Source: Acidobacteriota bacterium (lineage in GTDB: Bacteria; Acidobacteriota; Terriglobia; Versatilivoradales; Versatilivoraceae). From it: 32,938 nt of DNA. A program made the translations under genes and the position numbers. Where the stretch lies: contig VXMN01000326.1 of assembly GCA_009841055.1 (NCBI GenBank), positions 1 to 32,938 of the forward strand, written 5' to 3'. The notes under the pieces are model-generated. The model had not been told where the DNA came from, did no database searches, and saw only the letters and a program-made list of their open reading frames with translations. Shown piece after piece: positions 32,538 through 32,938 of the stretch (its first letter is position 1; the number at the start of each line of letters is the position of its first letter).

Positions 32538-32938
32538 GGAAGAAGGGTCTCGAGTTCGACCTCTATCAGGAGTGGGGAGAATTGATCCCCCCCCTACAAC
32601 TTGTGGCTATGTTCTCCCCAATCTGTCCGGAAGGCAAGCGAATTCGAGGCGCCCGGCGGCTGCCGACAGGCTTCGGCCACCGGAAAAGCACGCATTTCCC
32701 CTCGCGGGCCACTGTTAATGAAAACGACAGGGAGTAACGATCCGGGGGAACCAAAAAGCCGCAAATGCGGCGACACGCGGGTGATCGTGGCGTGGGGCGG
32801 CGTTTCTTTGGTGAGGCTGTGCGTTCCGGAACGGGTGCTTCCTATTCGCCGCGTTCGCGGCTGGGTTGGCGCGGGATCAGACGACCCCGGGTTGACACCC
32901 GGGGCTACCCTGAGCCGCAGCTACGCAGCTCTATAAGG
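32538..32938. other. Non-coding right edge with a palindrome cluster
   Basis: I see no supportable gene. The 111-residue plus-strand ORF here runs through palindromes and has no family character. The first 200 bases should hold the amidase promoter, but no clear one was found. The last 180 bases hold four perfect palindromes. Confidence 0.5.
32758..32904. repeat. Cluster of four perfect palindromes/hairpins
   Basis: GCCGCA-AA-TGCGGC (32758-32771), GTTCCGGAAC (32823-32832), GCCGCG-TT-CGCGGC (32848-32861) and CCCCGGGT-TGAC-ACCCGGGG (32885-32904) are all perfect. The first and third share the GCCGC arm. No T-run follows, so they are not typical terminators. They look like a REP-type extragenic element. 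Confidence 0.65.

Noticed and set aside
32601-32936. 111-residue ORF at the right edge
   Set aside because: It runs through four palindromes, has no recognisable domain and no ribosome site.

Overview
The window reads as high-GC chromosomal DNA from an uncultured bacterium, most likely an acidobacterium. The main clues are a VWA protein with the architecture known as the VWFA-related Acidobacterial domain, a DUF1549/DUF1553 plus DUF1501 secreted-protein cassette of the kind common in Planctomycetes, Verrucomicrobia and Acidobacteria, and a bacterial-microcompartment gene pair. The phylum call is an inference. I see no rRNA, tRNA, CRISPR array, transposase or phage gene, and no convincing intrinsic terminator.

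Left third (1-11.4 kb). A CocE-like hydrolase with a damaged N-terminus sits at the edge. It converges on a six-gene minus-strand run that starts from a good sigma70-type promoter at 11339-11367. In transcription order the run encodes a TIG/PPC-domain secreted protein, a DUF1549/DUF1553 cytochrome-like protein, a DUF1501 Tat protein, an unrecognised Tat lipoprotein, a glycosidase-like lipoprotein and a secreted alpha/beta hydrolase. Nearly all are exported, so this looks like an envelope or periplasmic degradation system. The linking of the last three genes to the first three is inferred from strand and spacing.

Middle (11.4-18.2 kb). Two small envelope proteins and a secreted double-Cache protein come first. 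Next is a sulfur assimilation locus: rrf2-cysK on the minus strand and cysH-cysD-cysN on the plus strand. They are divergent around an AT-rich control region that holds a sigma70 promoter overlapped by a TGACTA-N12-TAGTCA inverted repeat. CysN lacks a fused APS kinase and CysH has the iron-sulfur cysteines of APS reductases, so the route is probably sulfate to APS to sulfite, with CysK making cysteine. The Rrf2-CysK pairing resembles the CymR-CysK control module of Firmicutes.

Centre right (18.2-24.7 kb). An SDR oxidoreductase, a class IV aminotransferase, a RodZ-like cell-shape protein and the VWA protein lead to a two-gene microcompartment locus: one BMC-H shell protein and one CoA-acylating aldehyde dehydrogenase with a C-terminal extension that looks like a targeting tail. 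No vertex protein or other core enzyme is present. A composite dispersed repeat occurs twice, at 19.09-19.33 kb and inverted at 24.54-24.71 kb. It carries four CTTCGTG words phased every 10 nt.

Right end (24.7-32.9 kb). This is a surface glycan region. On the minus strand lie galE, a very large GT-C type membrane glycosyltransferase and a methyltransferase with a 28-residue-repeat coiled coil. A divergent GT2 glycosyltransferase follows, then a convergent peptidoglycan amidase with two kinds of internal repeat. The last 400 bases hold a cluster of perfect short palindromes and no convincing gene.
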